From contig NZ_CP017113.1 in assembly GCF_001720465.1 (NCBI RefSeq), forward strand, positions 372,001-436,000: a stretch of DNA of 64,000 nt. The letters run 5' to 3'. Shown piece by piece: positions 1-9,921 of this stretch (position 1 is its first letter; the number at the start of each line of letters is the position of its first letter). Position numbers and translations under genes: made by a program. The notes under the pieces were generated by a model, which saw only the letters and a program-made list of their open reading frames with translations, did no database searches and was not told the origin of the DNA. Origin of the DNA: Porphyrobacter sp. LM 6 (GTDB lineage Bacteria > Pseudomonadota > Alphaproteobacteria > Sphingomonadales > Sphingomonadaceae).

Positions 1-1
1 G

Positions 2-1198
2 GCCCACGGCTCGGTCTTCTGGCACCCCAAGGGCTACCGCATCTGGCGCGAGCTCGAAGCCTATATGCGCCGCAAGATGGACGGCAGCGGGTACCGCGAG
101 ATCAAGACCCCGCAGCTGATGGACGTGCGCCAGTGGACCCAGTCGGGTCACTGGGGGAAGTACGCGCAAAACATGTTCGCCGTCCCCGACATCGTCCCCG
201 ATGTGGACGAGGAGAGCGGCGTCGCCTCGCCCAAGGTGGCTGACGATGCCGCGTGGATGGCGATCAAGCCGATGAACTGCCCCGCGCACGTGATGGTGTT
301 CAAGCAGGGCATCACCTCCTACCGCGATCTCCCCATCCGCCTCGGCGAAATGGGCTGCTGCCACCGCAACGAGCCGCACGGCGCGCTCCACGGGCTGATG
401 CGCGTGCGCCAGTTCACGCAGGACGATGCGCACATCTTCTGCACCGAGGGGCAGGTGGTGAGCGAAGTGCAGGCTTTCATCGCGCTGGCCGATAGCGTCT
501 ATCGCGACTTCGGCTTCACCTATGACATCAAGCTCGCCCTGCGCCCCGAAAAGCGCTTCGGCAGCGACGCTGATTGGGACAAGGCCGAGCAGGAACTGCG
601 CGATGCGGTGGCGGCCAACGGCCTCGAATGCGAGGAACTGCCGGGCGAAGGCGCATTCTATGCGCCCAAGCTCGAATGGCACCTGACCGACGCGATCGGG
701 CGCACCTGGCAGGTCGGCACGATCCAGTCGGACCGCGTGCTGCCCGAGCGGCTCGACGCGCATTACATCGGCGAGGATGGCGAAAAGCACCGCCCGGTGA
801 TGCTCCACCGCGCGATCTTCGGCTCCTATGAGCGCTTCATCGGCATCCTGATCGAACACTTCGCTGGCAAGCTGCCCGCGTGGCTCGCCCCGGTGCAAGC
901 GGTGGTGGCGACGATCGTGTCGGATGCCGACCCCTATGCCGAGGATGTCGCCGCCCAGCTGCGCGCGGCGGGCATCCGGGTGGAGACCGACACCCGCAAC
1001 GAGAAGATCAACTACAAGGTGCGCGAACATTCGCTCGCCAAGGTCCCGCATCTGCTGGTGGTCGGCAAGCGCGAGGCCGAGGAAGGCACCGTCGCCGTCC
1101 GCACGCTGGGCGCCGAGCACCAGAAGGTGATGCCGCTCGCCGAAGCGATCGCGATGCTACGGAGCGAAGCCACCCCGCCCGATCTCACCGTCAGCTGA
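2..1198 (+). CDS. thrS: threonine--tRNA ligase, C-terminal part (5' end outside window)
   Basis: Threonyl-tRNA synthetase charges tRNA-Thr with threonine in the cytoplasm. The frame is open from the window edge, so only the last 398 residues of a roughly 650-residue enzyme are present. It begins inside class II motif 1 ([15 protein letters not shown]). It then shows the zinc-site region MNCPAHV, motif 2 ([23 protein letters not shown] region), motif 3 ([14 protein letters not shown]) and the C-terminal anticodon-binding domain. The TGS and editing domains lie upstream of the window. A TauE/SafE permease gene follows 11 nt after the stop, so the two may share a transcript. Confidence 0.97.
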   Translation, partial: AHGSVFWHPKGYRIWRELEAYMRRKMDGSGYREIKTPQLMDVRQWTQSGHWGKYAQNMFAVPDIVPDVDEESGVASPKVADDAAWMAIKPMNCPAHVMVFKQGITSYRDLPIRLGEMGCCHRNEPHGALHGLMRVRQFTQDDAHIFCTEGQVVSEVQAFIALADSVYRDFGFTYDIKLALRPEKRFGSDADWDKAEQELRDAVAANGLECEELPGEGAFYAPKLEWHLTDAIGRTWQVGTIQSDRVLPERLDAHYIGEDGEKHRPVMLHRAIFGSYERFIGILIEHFAGKLPAWLAPVQAVVATIVSDADPYAEDVAAQLRAAGIRVETDTRNEKINYKVREHSLAKVPHLLVVGKREAEEGTVAVRTLGAEHQKVMPLAEAIAMLRSEATPPDLTVS

Positions 1199-1209
1199 CG
1201 CCAGAGGCG

Positions 1210-1953
1210 GTGGAACTCCCCGGCGGCTTTACCGCGCTCCAAGTCGCGGTGGCGCTTGGCGCGGCATTGGGCTCCGCCTTCGTGCGCGGGCTGACCGGGT
1301 TCGGCATGGCGATCCTGCTGGTGCCGATCCTCGCGCTGGCCCTGCCGCCGGTCGAAGCCGTGGTGCTGACCAATGCGCTGGCGCTGATGATCGGCGCGAG
1401 CGAGGTGCGACAGCTGGCGCGCGAGGCGGAAGGCACGGCTTGGGCGATCGGCGGCCTCGTCGTTCTGACCACCCCGATCGGTCTCTATGCCCTGTCGCTA
1501 ACCGGCGTGGATGTGGCGCGGCTGGTGATCGCGCTGATCGCCGTCAGTGCCTTCATAGCGATCCTTCTGCCCCGGCGCGGGGCGGGGGTGCCGGGCCGCG
1601 GGGTGACCGGCGCGGTGGGGGTGATGAGCGGGCTGATGACAGGCTATGCCGGAATGCCCGGGCCGCCGGTGGTGCCCTATTACACCGGTCGCGATCTGCC
1701 GCGCGCCACCGCCAAGGCCTCGATGCAGCTGATCTTCACCATCGCCGCGAGCACCGGCCTCGTCACCGCGACATGGCTCGGGATTCTGCGCTGGGAACTG
1801 CTGCTGTTTGCGGTCCTGTTGCTGCCTGCCGTGCTGATCGGCAACCGGCTGGGCGCCAAGGTTTCGGGACGGATCAGCGACCCGGTCTGGCGCGCAGCCG
1901 TCGGACTAGCGCTAGGCGGCGCTGCGCTGGGGGCGCTGCTGAAGGTGCTTTAG
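1210..1953 (+). CDS. TauE/SafE family sulfite/sulfonate-type membrane permease
   Basis: A 247-residue hydrophobic protein with two similar halves, typical of the TauE/SafE (DUF81) permeases that export or import small anions such as sulfite or organosulfonates. The N-terminal half carries RGLTGFGMAILLVPILAL. The C-terminal half carries MTGYAGMPGPPVVPYY. I count about seven to eight membrane segments. No ATG lies near the expected N-terminus. GTG at 1210, just after an AGAGG, fits the family length of about 250 residues; GTG at 1249 is an alternative. The substrate cannot be told from sequence. It converges with the DUF1223 gene, and the two stops overlap by 4 nt. Confidence 0.8.
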   Translation: MELPGGFTALQVAVALGAALGSAFVRGLTGFGMAILLVPILALALPPVEAVVLTNALALMIGASEVRQLAREAEGTAWAIGGLVVLTTPIGLYALSLTGVDVARLVIALIAVSAFIAILLPRRGAGVPGRGVTGAVGVMSGLMTGYAGMPGPPVVPYYTGRDLPRATAKASMQLIFTIAASTGLVTATWLGILRWELLLFAVLLLPAVLIGNRLGAKVSGRISDPVWRAAVGLALGGAALGALLKVL

Positions 1954-2720
1954 GCGACCCAGCGCGCGGCGAGCACCTTGCCGCCGTTCGGCTGGCGCAG
2001 CACCAGCGCATAGCGATCCGCGCCCGCCACCTTGAGCTGGTTGGCGCCTAGCGTCAGGCTCGCCTTTCCGCCATTCCAGTCGGCCACCTTGCTTTCGGCA
2101 CGCAGGACGTTGGGATATGTGACCTTGCGCCCGCCGTTTTCGCCGCTGCCGATGCCGACAACGACCTTGCGGGTGACCGCGAGCAGCACCAGCTCGGCCT
2201 TGCCCGCGCCCGCGCCCGAAAGGTTCACGGCATAGCCCCCGCTCGCGCTTGGGGTGACGCGGATCGCAGCGTCGCTCTTGCCGCCATATTGCCTGACGCC
2301 CGGAGCGACTTCGGTGGCATGCGAACCGACCAAGCCATAGGCCCCGTTGATCACGAGCTGCGGGGTATAGACCCCGTTGCGGCCCACGAGCCCGCGGCTG
2401 GCATAGCTCTGCTGGAGCGCGGTGTTGCTCTCCTTGCCCAGCGTGTCCTTCCATCCCAGGCGATCCCAATAGGTCACATTCCGGGAAATGACGACGAGAT
2501 CGGGGTTCGCCGCCAGCTTTTCCGCCAGCGCATCGGCGGGCGGGCAGGACGAACAACCCTGACTGGTAAAGAGTTCGAGCAGCACCGGCTCACCCGAAAC
2601 AGCCACAGTGGAGGTCTTGGTCGCAGGCGCGGCAGGCGCGCCGTGCGGCATTCCCAGAAGCGCGGCACCAGCGACAACGACAGCGCCGAACATGGCGACA
2701 AGGGGACGGTTCACAGTCAT
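1950..2720 (-). CDS. DUF1223 family secreted thioredoxin-like protein
   Basis: A 256-residue protein with an N-terminal signal peptide (hydrophobic FGAVVVAGAALLGM, alanine-rich cleavage region near residue 30). It then has the family hallmark LLELFTSQGCSSCPPADALA, a CxxC-bearing thioredoxin-like segment at about residues 48-66. DUF1223 proteins are periplasmic and of unknown biochemical role; the CSSC pair suggests thiol-disulfide chemistry, which is inference. The ATG at 2720 is preceded by AGGATAA. It is transcribed towards the TauE/SafE gene. Confidence 0.85.
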   Translation of the reverse strand: MTVNRPLVAMFGAVVVAGAALLGMPHGAPAAPATKTSTVAVSGEPVLLELFTSQGCSSCPPADALAEKLAANPDLVVISRNVTYWDRLGWKDTLGKESNTALQQSYASRGLVGRNGVYTPQLVINGAYGLVGSHATEVAPGVRQYGGKSDAAIRVTPSASGGYAVNLSGAGAGKAELVLLAVTRKVVVGIGSGENGGRKVTYPNVLRAESKVADWNGGKASLTLGANQLKVAGADRYALVLRQPNGGKVLAARWVA

Positions 2721-2790
2721 CGGGGTTATCCTCGCACTTCCGCGTCGAGGATGCTTTCGCGTTATACCTGCAACAGGTTACGCGAAGCGA

Positions 2791-2925
2791 TCAGAGCGGG
2801 AGCGATTTCCCGGCGAGGATCAGCGCCGCAGCGCAGCCGAGCACGATCATGCGGCGGGCAAGCTCCAGCGCATCGATGCGGGTCGCAGCGGCAAGCGGCA
2901 GGGCACGGGCGAGAGCGCGGGTCAT
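2791..2925 (-). CDS. possible small membrane protein (44 aa), unknown
   Basis: A short open frame between the DUF1223 and agmatine deiminase genes, starting MTRALARALPLAAATRIDA. It has one hydrophobic segment (MIVLGCAAALILAG) near the C-terminus, so it could be a single-pass membrane peptide. The upstream region has no strong Shine-Dalgarno motif and I recognise no family. It is the only frame that fills the 240-bp gap between its neighbours. Treat it as a candidate only. Confidence 0.3.
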   Translation of the reverse strand: MTRALARALPLAAATRIDALELARRMIVLGCAAALILAGKSLPL

Positions 2926-2960
2926 AAGCCGCAGTCTCGCGCCAATGTCCTAACAAAGTC

Positions 2961-3938
2961 TTAAGCGGGCATCTGCTGGCTGGCGCAATGGAAGCCCCCG
3001 CCGCCTGCAAGCACCGCCTCGCCCGGCAGGCCGACGGTGTCGCGATCTGGGAACAGCGCGGCAATCGCGGCGACGCCCTCGGCATCGTGCGGACTGCCGA
3101 AGGTCGGCACCACCACCAGATGCGAGGTGATCGCGAAGTTCACATAGCTCGCCGGTTCGATCACCCCGTCGCGTTCGATCCGCCCGGGCGAGGGGATGCG
3201 CACCACCTCGACCCCGGCCGCTTCCGCCCGCGCTGTCGCATCGGCATAGATGGCGGCGTTGGGATCATCCTTGCCGGTCGCCTCTGGCACCACCAGCCGG
3301 TTCGGCGCCACAAAGCGCGCAAGATTATCGACGTGCCCGTCGGTGTGATCGTTGATCAGCCCGTCGCCCAGCCACAGCACGCGGGTGAAGCCGAGCTGCG
3401 CGGCCAGTTCCGCCTCGATTGCCTCGCGGTTCAGATGCGGGTTGCGGTTGGGGTTGAGCAGGCATTGCTCGGTGGTTGCGACAAGGCCGGTGCCGTCGCC
3501 ATCCACCGCCCCGCCTTCAAGGATCATCGGCGTTTGCGTCACCGCCAGCCCCGCATCGCGCGCGATGGCCTCGCCGATCTCCTGATCGCCGGGCATCAGG
3601 TACTTCCCGCCCCAGCCGTTGAAGCCGAACCGCCGCGCGGTGCGCCTGCCATCGGCCTCGAACACCACCAGCGGGCCAGTATCGCGCAGCCAGACATCGC
3701 CATAGACCCGCCGTTCAAGCGTGACCTTGCTGCTCACCAGCTGGCGTGCGCGGGCCTCGTTGGCCTCGTCACGCACCAGCAGGCGCACCTCCTGCCCGCT
3801 TTCCGCCACAGCCGAGGCGAAGGCCGCCATCTGCACCTGCGCGGGTTCAAGCCAGCCGGGCCATTCCTCGGCCAAGTGCGGGAAGCCGATCCAGATCCAG
3901 TCCTGCGGCGCCCATTCGGGAGGCATGATCATCGTCAT
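2961..3938 (-). CDS. aguA: agmatine deiminase
   Basis: Hydrolyses agmatine to N-carbamoylputrescine and ammonia, a step from arginine to putrescine. The 325-residue protein has family signatures in order: MPPEWAPQDWIWIGFPH at the N-terminus, DVWLRDTGP, FNGWGGKY, EGGAVDGDGTG, INDHTDGHVDNLARF with the catalytic His, and the C-terminal GGGGFHCASQQMP with the nucleophilic Cys. I chose ATG 3938, 7 nt after the M28 peptidase stop; an in-frame upstream start at 3980 would overlap that gene. No carbamoylputrescine amidase gene is next to it. Known homologues are 340-370 residues. Confidence 0.9.
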   Translation of the reverse strand: MTMIMPPEWAPQDWIWIGFPHLAEEWPGWLEPAQVQMAAFASAVAESGQEVRLLVRDEANEARARQLVSSKVTLERRVYGDVWLRDTGPLVVFEADGRRTARRFGFNGWGGKYLMPGDQEIGEAIARDAGLAVTQTPMILEGGAVDGDGTGLVATTEQCLLNPNRNPHLNREAIEAELAAQLGFTRVLWLGDGLINDHTDGHVDNLARFVAPNRLVVPEATGKDDPNAAIYADATARAEAAGVEVVRIPSPGRIERDGVIEPASYVNFAITSHLVVVPTFGSPHDAEGVAAIAALFPDRDTVGLPGEAVLAGGGGFHCASQQMPA

Positions 3939-3945
3939 GGGGAGA

Positions 3946-5658
3946 TCAGCAGCCCTTTTCGCTCGCCTTGCAGCTGTCATCGCGGATGGCGCGGAATTCG
4001 TCGCCGTCGTTCCAGTTGGGCCAGCTGGTGCTCATCGCCATCATCCGGCCCAAGCGGTAATAGAGCTGGAGATCGGCCATCACGCCCGACCAGTCCCAGT
4101 TCTCGTCGAAGGCGTCCTTGGGGCCGTGGTAGCGGTTGTCGGTGTAATCCTGCGCCACCGCCTCGCCCGCGGCGCGGCCGCCGTCCACCAGATCCTGCCC
4201 GCCGTCGATATAGAGCATCGGCACACCGCGCTTGGCGAAGGCGAAGTGATCGGAGCGGTAGTAATAGCCGTTTTCGGGCTTGGGATCGGAGGTCACGCTG
4301 CGGCCATCGGCCTTGAGCGCGGCATCAAGGAAGCGGTCGAGCGCCGATTTGCCGAAGCCGACGGCGGTCACGTCCTTGGCGGGGCCGGCCATCTGCAAGG
4401 CATCCATGTTCACCCCGCCGACAGTCTGCGCCAGCGGGAAGACCGGATTGGCGGCATAGTAATCGGCACCCAGAAGGCCCGATTCCTCCGCCGTCACCGC
4501 GAGGAACACCATCGTCCGGCGCGCCGGGCCAGCCTTGGCCTGAGCCTCGGCCAGCGCGACCAGCGCAGCGGTGCCGGTGGCGTTATCGATCGCGCCGTTG
4601 CAGATGTCATCGCCATCGGGCGCAGGCGTGCAGCGCCCGAGGTGGTCCCAGTGCGCGGTGTGGAGCACGTATTCGTCCGGCGCCTCGCTGCCCGGCAGGA
4701 TGCCGATGACATTGTGCGAGGTGAAGCGTCGGAAGCTGCTGGCAAAGCTGGTCGACAGCGTCATGCCCAGCGGCACCGCCTTGAAGCCCTTCGCCTGCGC
4801 GGCCTTGGTCAGCGCGTCGAGATCCTGCCCGGCGGCCTTGAGCAGCTTGCGCGCGGCATCCTCGGTCACCCAGCCGTTCATCTGGGTGAGCGGCGGCGCA
4901 TCCTTCCCGCGCTGCGCATAGGCCTGCGGCCCGGTCCATGAGCTTTCGACCACGTTCCAGCCATAGGCGGCCGGCTCGGTCTGGTGGACGATCAGCGCAC
5001 CTGCCGCACCCTGCCGCGCTGCTTCTTCGAACTTGTAGGTCCAGCGCCCGTAATAGGTCATTGCCTTGCCGTTGAAGGGGCCTTCGAGCGCGGCGGTCTG
5101 CCAGTCGGGATCATTGACGAGGATCACCACCGTCTTACCCTTTACATCAAGGCCCGCATAATCGTTCCAGCCCTTTTCGGGGGCGTTGATGCCATAGCCG
5201 ACGAACACCAGCTCGCTGTCCTTGAGCGTGGTCTGCGCCTCTTCGCGGTAGGTCACCCCGACCCAGTCCTTGGCGAAATCGAACGCCAGCTTGCCGTTCT
5301 TGCCGGTGATCGCGAGCGGGCCGTAATCCTTGCCGGTGATCTCGATCAGCGGGACTTCCTGCACCCACGAACCATTGTTCCCCGGCTGGAGGCCCGCCGC
5401 CTTGAACCGCTCGGTCAGCAGCGCGATGGTCTTTTCCTCGCCCACAGTGCCGGGCATGCGGCCTTCGAACTCGTCGCTCGAAAGCTGGCGCACCACGTCC
5501 TTCATTGTCGTCTCGGAGATATCCCCCGCGGCGATCTCGGGGATGTCGAGCGCATCGCCCGCACCGCCAAGGCCCGGCAGGCTGTCGCACCCGGCGAGCG
5601 CCAGCGCCCCGGCGAGCACGGCGGCGAAGGCGCAATGTCTGATGGTTGTCACGATCAT
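3946..5658 (-). CDS. M28 family zinc aminopeptidase, lipoprotein
   Basis: A 570-residue exported peptidase. It begins with a lipoprotein signal peptide (lipobox ALAGC about 25 residues in), so it is probably anchored in the cell envelope. A protease-associated (PA) insert occupies roughly residues 130-300. The M28 catalytic core follows, with zinc ligands visible in TAHWDHLG, GAIDNATGTAALVALA, VTAEESGLLGADYY and SDHFAFAKRG. Members are usually zinc-dependent aminopeptidases of broad specificity. Start ATG 5658 is preceded by AGGAG. It is divergent from glnE (110 bp apart) and probably co-transcribed with aguA, 7 nt downstream. Confidence 0.92.
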   Translation of the reverse strand: MIVTTIRHCAFAAVLAGALALAGCDSLPGLGGAGDALDIPEIAAGDISETTMKDVVRQLSSDEFEGRMPGTVGEEKTIALLTERFKAAGLQPGNNGSWVQEVPLIEITGKDYGPLAITGKNGKLAFDFAKDWVGVTYREEAQTTLKDSELVFVGYGINAPEKGWNDYAGLDVKGKTVVILVNDPDWQTAALEGPFNGKAMTYYGRWTYKFEEAARQGAAGALIVHQTEPAAYGWNVVESSWTGPQAYAQRGKDAPPLTQMNGWVTEDAARKLLKAAGQDLDALTKAAQAKGFKAVPLGMTLSTSFASSFRRFTSHNVIGILPGSEAPDEYVLHTAHWDHLGRCTPAPDGDDICNGAIDNATGTAALVALAEAQAKAGPARRTMVFLAVTAEESGLLGADYYAANPVFPLAQTVGGVNMDALQMAGPAKDVTAVGFGKSALDRFLDAALKADGRSVTSDPKPENGYYYRSDHFAFAKRGVPMLYIDGGQDLVDGGRAAGEAVAQDYTDNRYHGPKDAFDENWDWSGVMADLQLYYRLGRMMAMSTSWPNWNDGDEFRAIRDDSCKASEKGC

Positions 5659-5768
5659 TTCTCCTGAGGCAGGCCTGTCCGAATGCGCCTCCCTTGCAGC
5701 AGCGTGCCACGCGGCGCAAGCGCGGCGCCTCTTGCAGGGCGGGCCCGCTCCCGCCACAGGTGCAGGTG

Positions 5769-8540
5769 ATGGGAGAGAACCGGCATCCGCCTGCTGTGGC
5801 CGACTGGGGCAGCGCACTGCACCGCGCCCGCACCCATGCGCCGTTTCTGGCGCGGGCGCTGGAACGCCAACCCGATCTTGCCGCCCTGCTCGCCGCCGGA
5901 GAGGCGCAAGCGGCGCTCGACTGGGCGCGCGCGCAGGGCCAGCACCCCGATGCCGAGATCGCTCTGCGACGCGAACGGCTGGCGCTCGCCGCCGCGCTGG
6001 CGGTGGGCGATCTGGCCGGCGCGTTCCCGCTGGCGCAGGTGGTCGGCGAGCTGACCGCCTTTGCCGACCGCGCGCTCGACCGCGCGATCCGCACCGCGAT
6101 CGCCGAACGCACAGGTGACGATTGCGCCGACGGCTTCATCGCGCTCGCGCTCGGCAAGCAGGGCGCGGGGGAACTCAACTATTCTTCCGACATCGACCCG
6201 ATCCTGCTGTTCGACCGCGACCGCCTGCCGCGCCGGGCGAGCGATGATCCGGGCGAGGCCGCGCAGCGTTATGCGCGCCGCGTGGTGGCGCTGCTCGCGT
6301 CCAATGATGCCGAGGGCTATGCGCTGCGGGTCGATCTGCGCCTGAGGCCCGCCAGCGAGGTCAGCCCGCTGTGCGTGCCGGTGGGTGCAGCGCTGTCGCA
6401 CTATCAGGGCGCGGCACTGGCGTGGGAGCGGGCAGCCTTTACCCGTGCGCGCGCCGCGGCGGGCGATATTGCCGCGGGCGAGCAATTCCTCAGCCAGATT
6501 CGCCCCTTCGTCTGGCGCGCCCAGCTCGATTTCGGCGCGATCCAGGAAATCCGCGCACTCACCCAGCGCATTCGTGACAGCCACGAAGGCCCGCCCGCCC
6601 CCGGCCCCGGCTTCGATGTGAAGCGCGGGCGCGGCGGGATCCGCGAGATCGAATTCTACGCCCAGACCCACCAGCTGATCCACGGCGGGCGTGACACCTC
6701 GCTGAGGGTGCGCGGGACACGCCATGCGCTCGATGCGCTCGCCGCCGCCGGATGGATTCCGCCCGAGCACGCGATCACGCTCGGCGAGGGCTATGACCGG
6801 CTGCGCGAGGTCGAACACCGCTTGCAGATGGTCCACGACCGCCAGACCCATGCGCTTCCCGAAGGCGCGGCGCTCGACAATGTCGCGCGGCTAGACGGCC
6901 TTGCCGATGGCGCGGCGCTGGTTGCCGAGCTGACCGAGCTTACCGACCGCACCGGCCGCATCTACGAAGAGCTGATCGGCGCACGCACCGCGACCGCTGT
7001 CCCCGTCGCCATGCCGGTCAGCGCATTGGCGCACAGCCTCGGCGCATGGGGCTTTGCCGAGCCCGATACCCTCGCCGAACGGATCGAGACCTGGCGCGAC
7101 GGGCGGCACGCCGCGATCCGTTCGCCGCAGGCGGTGGAGGCGTGGGACCGGCTCGCCCCGGCGCTGCTTCAGGCGATTGCCGCGAGCGATGATCCGATGC
7201 GCGCGATCACGCGGTGGGAACGCATTATCGAAAGCGCCCCGAGCCTCATCACCACCTTCCGCCTGCTCGACGCGCGGCCCGATCTGACGCAGCGGCTCGT
7301 CGCAGCCCTGACACTGGCGCCGGTGCTGTCAGACGAGTTGGCGCGCAAGCCCGAACGGCTCGACACGCTGGTCGATCGCGATGCGCTCGATCTGCCGGGG
7401 GACCGCGAAGCGATCATGGCGCGGATGCGCGGCGCGGCGGTGCGGGAGGATTACGAGGCGCTGCTCGATGCGATCCGCGTGATCACCGGCGAAATCCGCT
7501 TCGCGCTCGGTATCCAGCTGATCGAAGGGCTGGCCGATCCGCTCGATATCGCCCGCGCCCTCTCGCGCACAGCGGAAGCCGCACTGACGCTCGCCACCGA
7601 CGCCACCATCGCCGAATTCGCCGCCAAGCACGGGCACATCGCGGGCAGCGAATTGCTGATCCTCGGGCTCGGGCGGCTGGGCGGCGGGGCGCTGACCCAC
7701 GCCTCCGACCTCGATATCGTCTACCTCTTCACCGGCGATTTCGCCGCGCAATCGGATGGCATGCGGCCGCTGGGCGGGACAATCTATTACAACCGCCTGG
7801 CCAGCCGGGTTACCGCCGCCCTGTCGGTACCGACCGCGCAGGGCGCGCTTTACGAGGTCGACACGCGCCTGAGGCCGCAGGGCAATCAGGGGCCGATCGC
7901 GGTGAGCTGCGAGGCTTTCGGCAAGTACCAGCGCGAGGCGGCGTGGACGTGGGAGCACATGGCGCTCGCCCGCGCGCGGGTGCTCTATGGCTCGCCGCCT
8001 GCGCGAGCCGAGCTGGAAGCGGTGCTCGCCGAAGTGCTGCACGCCCCGCGCGACCGGCACGCGCTGCGCGAGGCCGTGCTGACCATGCGGGCCGAGATGG
8101 CGCGCCACAAGCAGCCCTCCGGCCCGGTCGATGCCAAGCTGGCGCGCGGCGGGCTCGTCGATATCGAGTTCCTCGTCCACTACCTGCAATTGAAGGGCGA
8201 AGCCGCTGACGGCACGCCGCTGGCGACCGCCGCGCCGCGCGCGCTCGATCCCGATCTGACCGTGGCGCTGGCGGGGCTGGCAGAGGCCGGACTGCTGCCT
8301 GCCGAACTCGCCCAGCCCCATGCGCTGATGAGCCGGATGCTGGTGGCAGGACGCCTGCTCGCCCCCGATGGCCGCGAACCCCCGCCCTCGGGCGCCCGCG
8401 CGCTGGCGCGGGCCTGCGGCTATGGCAGCTACGACGCGCTGCTCAGCGCCTTCGCCGCCGCGCGGCAGATGGTCGCTGCGGCGTGGAAACAAATCCTTGG
8501 GCCAGACATTCTCGCTTCCGAACAGGAGACCCGATCATGA
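5769..8540 (+). CDS. glnE: bifunctional glutamine synthetase adenylyltransferase/deadenylase
   Basis: Controls glutamine synthetase by adding or removing AMP in response to PII and glutamine. The 923-residue protein shows two nucleotidyltransferase domains. The N-terminal adenylyl-removing domain has GKQGAGELNYSSDIDPILLF near residue 130. The C-terminal adenylyltransferase domain has LGRLGGGALTHASDLDIVYLF near residue 630. Each ends its core with a VDLRLRP or VDTRLRPQG motif. ATG 5769 was chosen; an adjacent in-frame GTG at 5766 is possible. The stop overlaps the start of the peroxiredoxin gene (ATGA), suggesting translational coupling. Confidence 0.96.
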   Translation: MGENRHPPAVADWGSALHRARTHAPFLARALERQPDLAALLAAGEAQAALDWARAQGQHPDAEIALRRERLALAAALAVGDLAGAFPLAQVVGELTAFADRALDRAIRTAIAERTGDDCADGFIALALGKQGAGELNYSSDIDPILLFDRDRLPRRASDDPGEAAQRYARRVVALLASNDAEGYALRVDLRLRPASEVSPLCVPVGAALSHYQGAALAWERAAFTRARAAAGDIAAGEQFLSQIRPFVWRAQLDFGAIQEIRALTQRIRDSHEGPPAPGPGFDVKRGRGGIREIEFYAQTHQLIHGGRDTSLRVRGTRHALDALAAAGWIPPEHAITLGEGYDRLREVEHRLQMVHDRQTHALPEGAALDNVARLDGLADGAALVAELTELTDRTGRIYEELIGARTATAVPVAMPVSALAHSLGAWGFAEPDTLAERIETWRDGRHAAIRSPQAVEAWDRLAPALLQAIAASDDPMRAITRWERIIESAPSLITTFRLLDARPDLTQRLVAALTLAPVLSDELARKPERLDTLVDRDALDLPGDREAIMARMRGAAVREDYEALLDAIRVITGEIRFALGIQLIEGLADPLDIARALSRTAEAALTLATDATIAEFAAKHGHIAGSELLILGLGRLGGGALTHASDLDIVYLFTGDFAAQSDGMRPLGGTIYYNRLASRVTAALSVPTAQGALYEVDTRLRPQGNQGPIAVSCEAFGKYQREAAWTWEHMALARARVLYGSPPARAELEAVLAEVLHAPRDRHALREAVLTMRAEMARHKQPSGPVDAKLARGGLVDIEFLVHYLQLKGEAADGTPLATAAPRALDPDLTVALAGLAEAGLLPAELAQPHALMSRMLVAGRLLAPDGREPPPSGARALARACGYGSYDALLSAFAAARQMVAAAWKQILGPDILASEQETRS

Positions 8541-9010
8541 CCACTTTCCCCGGCGTCGGCGACGCCATCCCCGATATCGCGATGGAAACCCCCGAAGGCG
8601 GCAGCGTGAAGCCGTCCGACTTCGCCGGTTCCAAGCTGGTGATCTTCTTCTATCCCAAGGACGACACCCCCGGCTGCACCACCGAGAACAAGGATTTCTC
8701 CGCGCTCAAGGCCGATTTCGACGCGGCGGGCACCAAGCTGCTCGGTGTCAGCAAGGACCCGGCCAAGAAGCACGCCAAGTTCATCGCCAAGCACGGCCTC
8801 ACCGCCCCACTGGCAACCGATGCCGAAGAAGGCGGCCTGTCCGATGCGCTCGGCGTGTGGGCGGAAAAGCAGATGTACGGCAAGACCTACATGGGCATGG
8901 TCCGCGCCACCTATCTGATCGGTGCTGACGGCAAGATCGCGCGCATCTGGGACAAGGTGAAGGTCGCAGGCCACGCCGAGGAAGTGCTCGCGGCCGCCCG
9001 AGCCCTCTGA
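8537..9010 (+). CDS. bcp: thioredoxin-dependent peroxiredoxin (Bcp/PrxQ type)
   Basis: Reduces hydrogen peroxide and alkyl hydroperoxides using thioredoxin. The 157-residue protein carries FYPKDDTPGCTTENKDF, which holds the peroxidatic Cys. It lacks a second Cys five residues later, so it is of the type without the CxxxxC pair: the usual resolving Cys position is occupied by Asn/Lys. Start ATG 8537 overlaps the glnE stop, with an AGGAG 9 nt upstream. It is likely translated from the glnE message. Confidence 0.94.
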   Translation: MTTFPGVGDAIPDIAMETPEGGSVKPSDFAGSKLVIFFYPKDDTPGCTTENKDFSALKADFDAAGTKLLGVSKDPAKKHAKFIAKHGLTAPLATDAEEGGLSDALGVWAEKQMYGKTYMGMVRATYLIGADGKIARIWDKVKVAGHAEEVLAAARAL

Positions 9011-9034
9011 CACCGCTTCTCTGACGCTTACCCG

Positions 9035-9826
9035 ATGCAAACCGTCGCCTTGGCCATTCGCGCGGCGCTGCTGACCGCTGACCCGCGCGCCAAGTGCTTT
9101 GCGACGCGCAGCCTGGCGCGCAGCTGGCGCAAGGGCGCGCTGGCATGGCGGTTTGACGTCACCATGCCCGATTCGCCCGCCTGGCCTGCCGCGCCCGAGC
9201 TGCTCCCGCCGAATCGGATGCCCAAGCGCGGCAAAGGCGGGAGCGAGCGCGGGCGAATCGCCTTGTGGCACTCACTCGCGCACATCGAATTCGTCGCGAT
9301 CGACCTCGCGCTCGACATGGCCGGGCGATTCGGCGAGGCGATGGGCCGGGAGTTCGTGAGCGATTTCCTCGATGTCGCGGCGGACGAGGCGATGCATTTC
9401 GCACTGCTCGCAAGGAAGCTCGAAAGCCTCGGCTCCCACTATGGCGCGCTGCCCGCCCACGCCGGGCTGTGGGAGGCAGCGCACGCAACGCGGGGCGATG
9501 TCGCGGCGCGGCTCGCGGTGGTGCCGATGGTGCTCGAAGCGCGTGGTCTTGACGTCACGCCGTCTACACTCGAGCGGGTGAAGGCGGCGGGAGATGCGGG
9601 CGGCGCGAAGATTCTCGAACGCATCCTTGACGACGAAATCCGCCACGTCGCGTTTGGCACCAAGCACTTTCTGCGCTGCGCCGAACTGCGGCAGACGAAT
9701 CCCGAATCCCTCTGGCAAAGCCTCGTGAAACAGCACTTTCGCGGGGTCGTTAAGCCGCCGTTCAACGACTCAGCGCGTCTCGCAGCCGGTTTATCGCGCG
9801 AATTCTATGCAGCGATTGCGTATTAA
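9035..9826 (+). CDS. DUF455 family ferritin-like protein
   Basis: A 263-residue protein of the DUF455 family, predicted to have a ferritin-like four-helix fold. Metal-ligand candidates lie in helices with HSLAHIEFVAIDLALD, ADEAMHFALLARKLE and LDDEIRHVAFGTKHF, a pattern of paired Glu/His typical of di-iron proteins. The biochemical role is unknown. It follows bcp by 24 bp on the same strand and may belong to the glnE-bcp transcription unit. The start is not marked by a clear ribosome-binding site. Confidence 0.85.
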   Translation: MQTVALAIRAALLTADPRAKCFATRSLARSWRKGALAWRFDVTMPDSPAWPAAPELLPPNRMPKRGKGGSERGRIALWHSLAHIEFVAIDLALDMAGRFGEAMGREFVSDFLDVAADEAMHFALLARKLESLGSHYGALPAHAGLWEAAHATRGDVAARLAVVPMVLEARGLDVTPSTLERVKAAGDAGGAKILERILDDEIRHVAFGTKHFLRCAELRQTNPESLWQSLVKQHFRGVVKPPFNDSARLAAGLSREFYAAIAY

Positions 9827-9921
9827 CGACTCACCCGGATAACCAAACTCCAGCAAAGGCGCGCGATCGACGTGCCGGAATTTTCCAACGGCAAAAGCCG
9901 CAATCGGGAACCGGGTCAGTT

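Noticed and set aside
2988..4316. A 442-codon open frame on the plus strand opposite agmatine deiminase
   Set aside because: A high-GC shadow frame. The minus-strand product has complete catalytic motifs.
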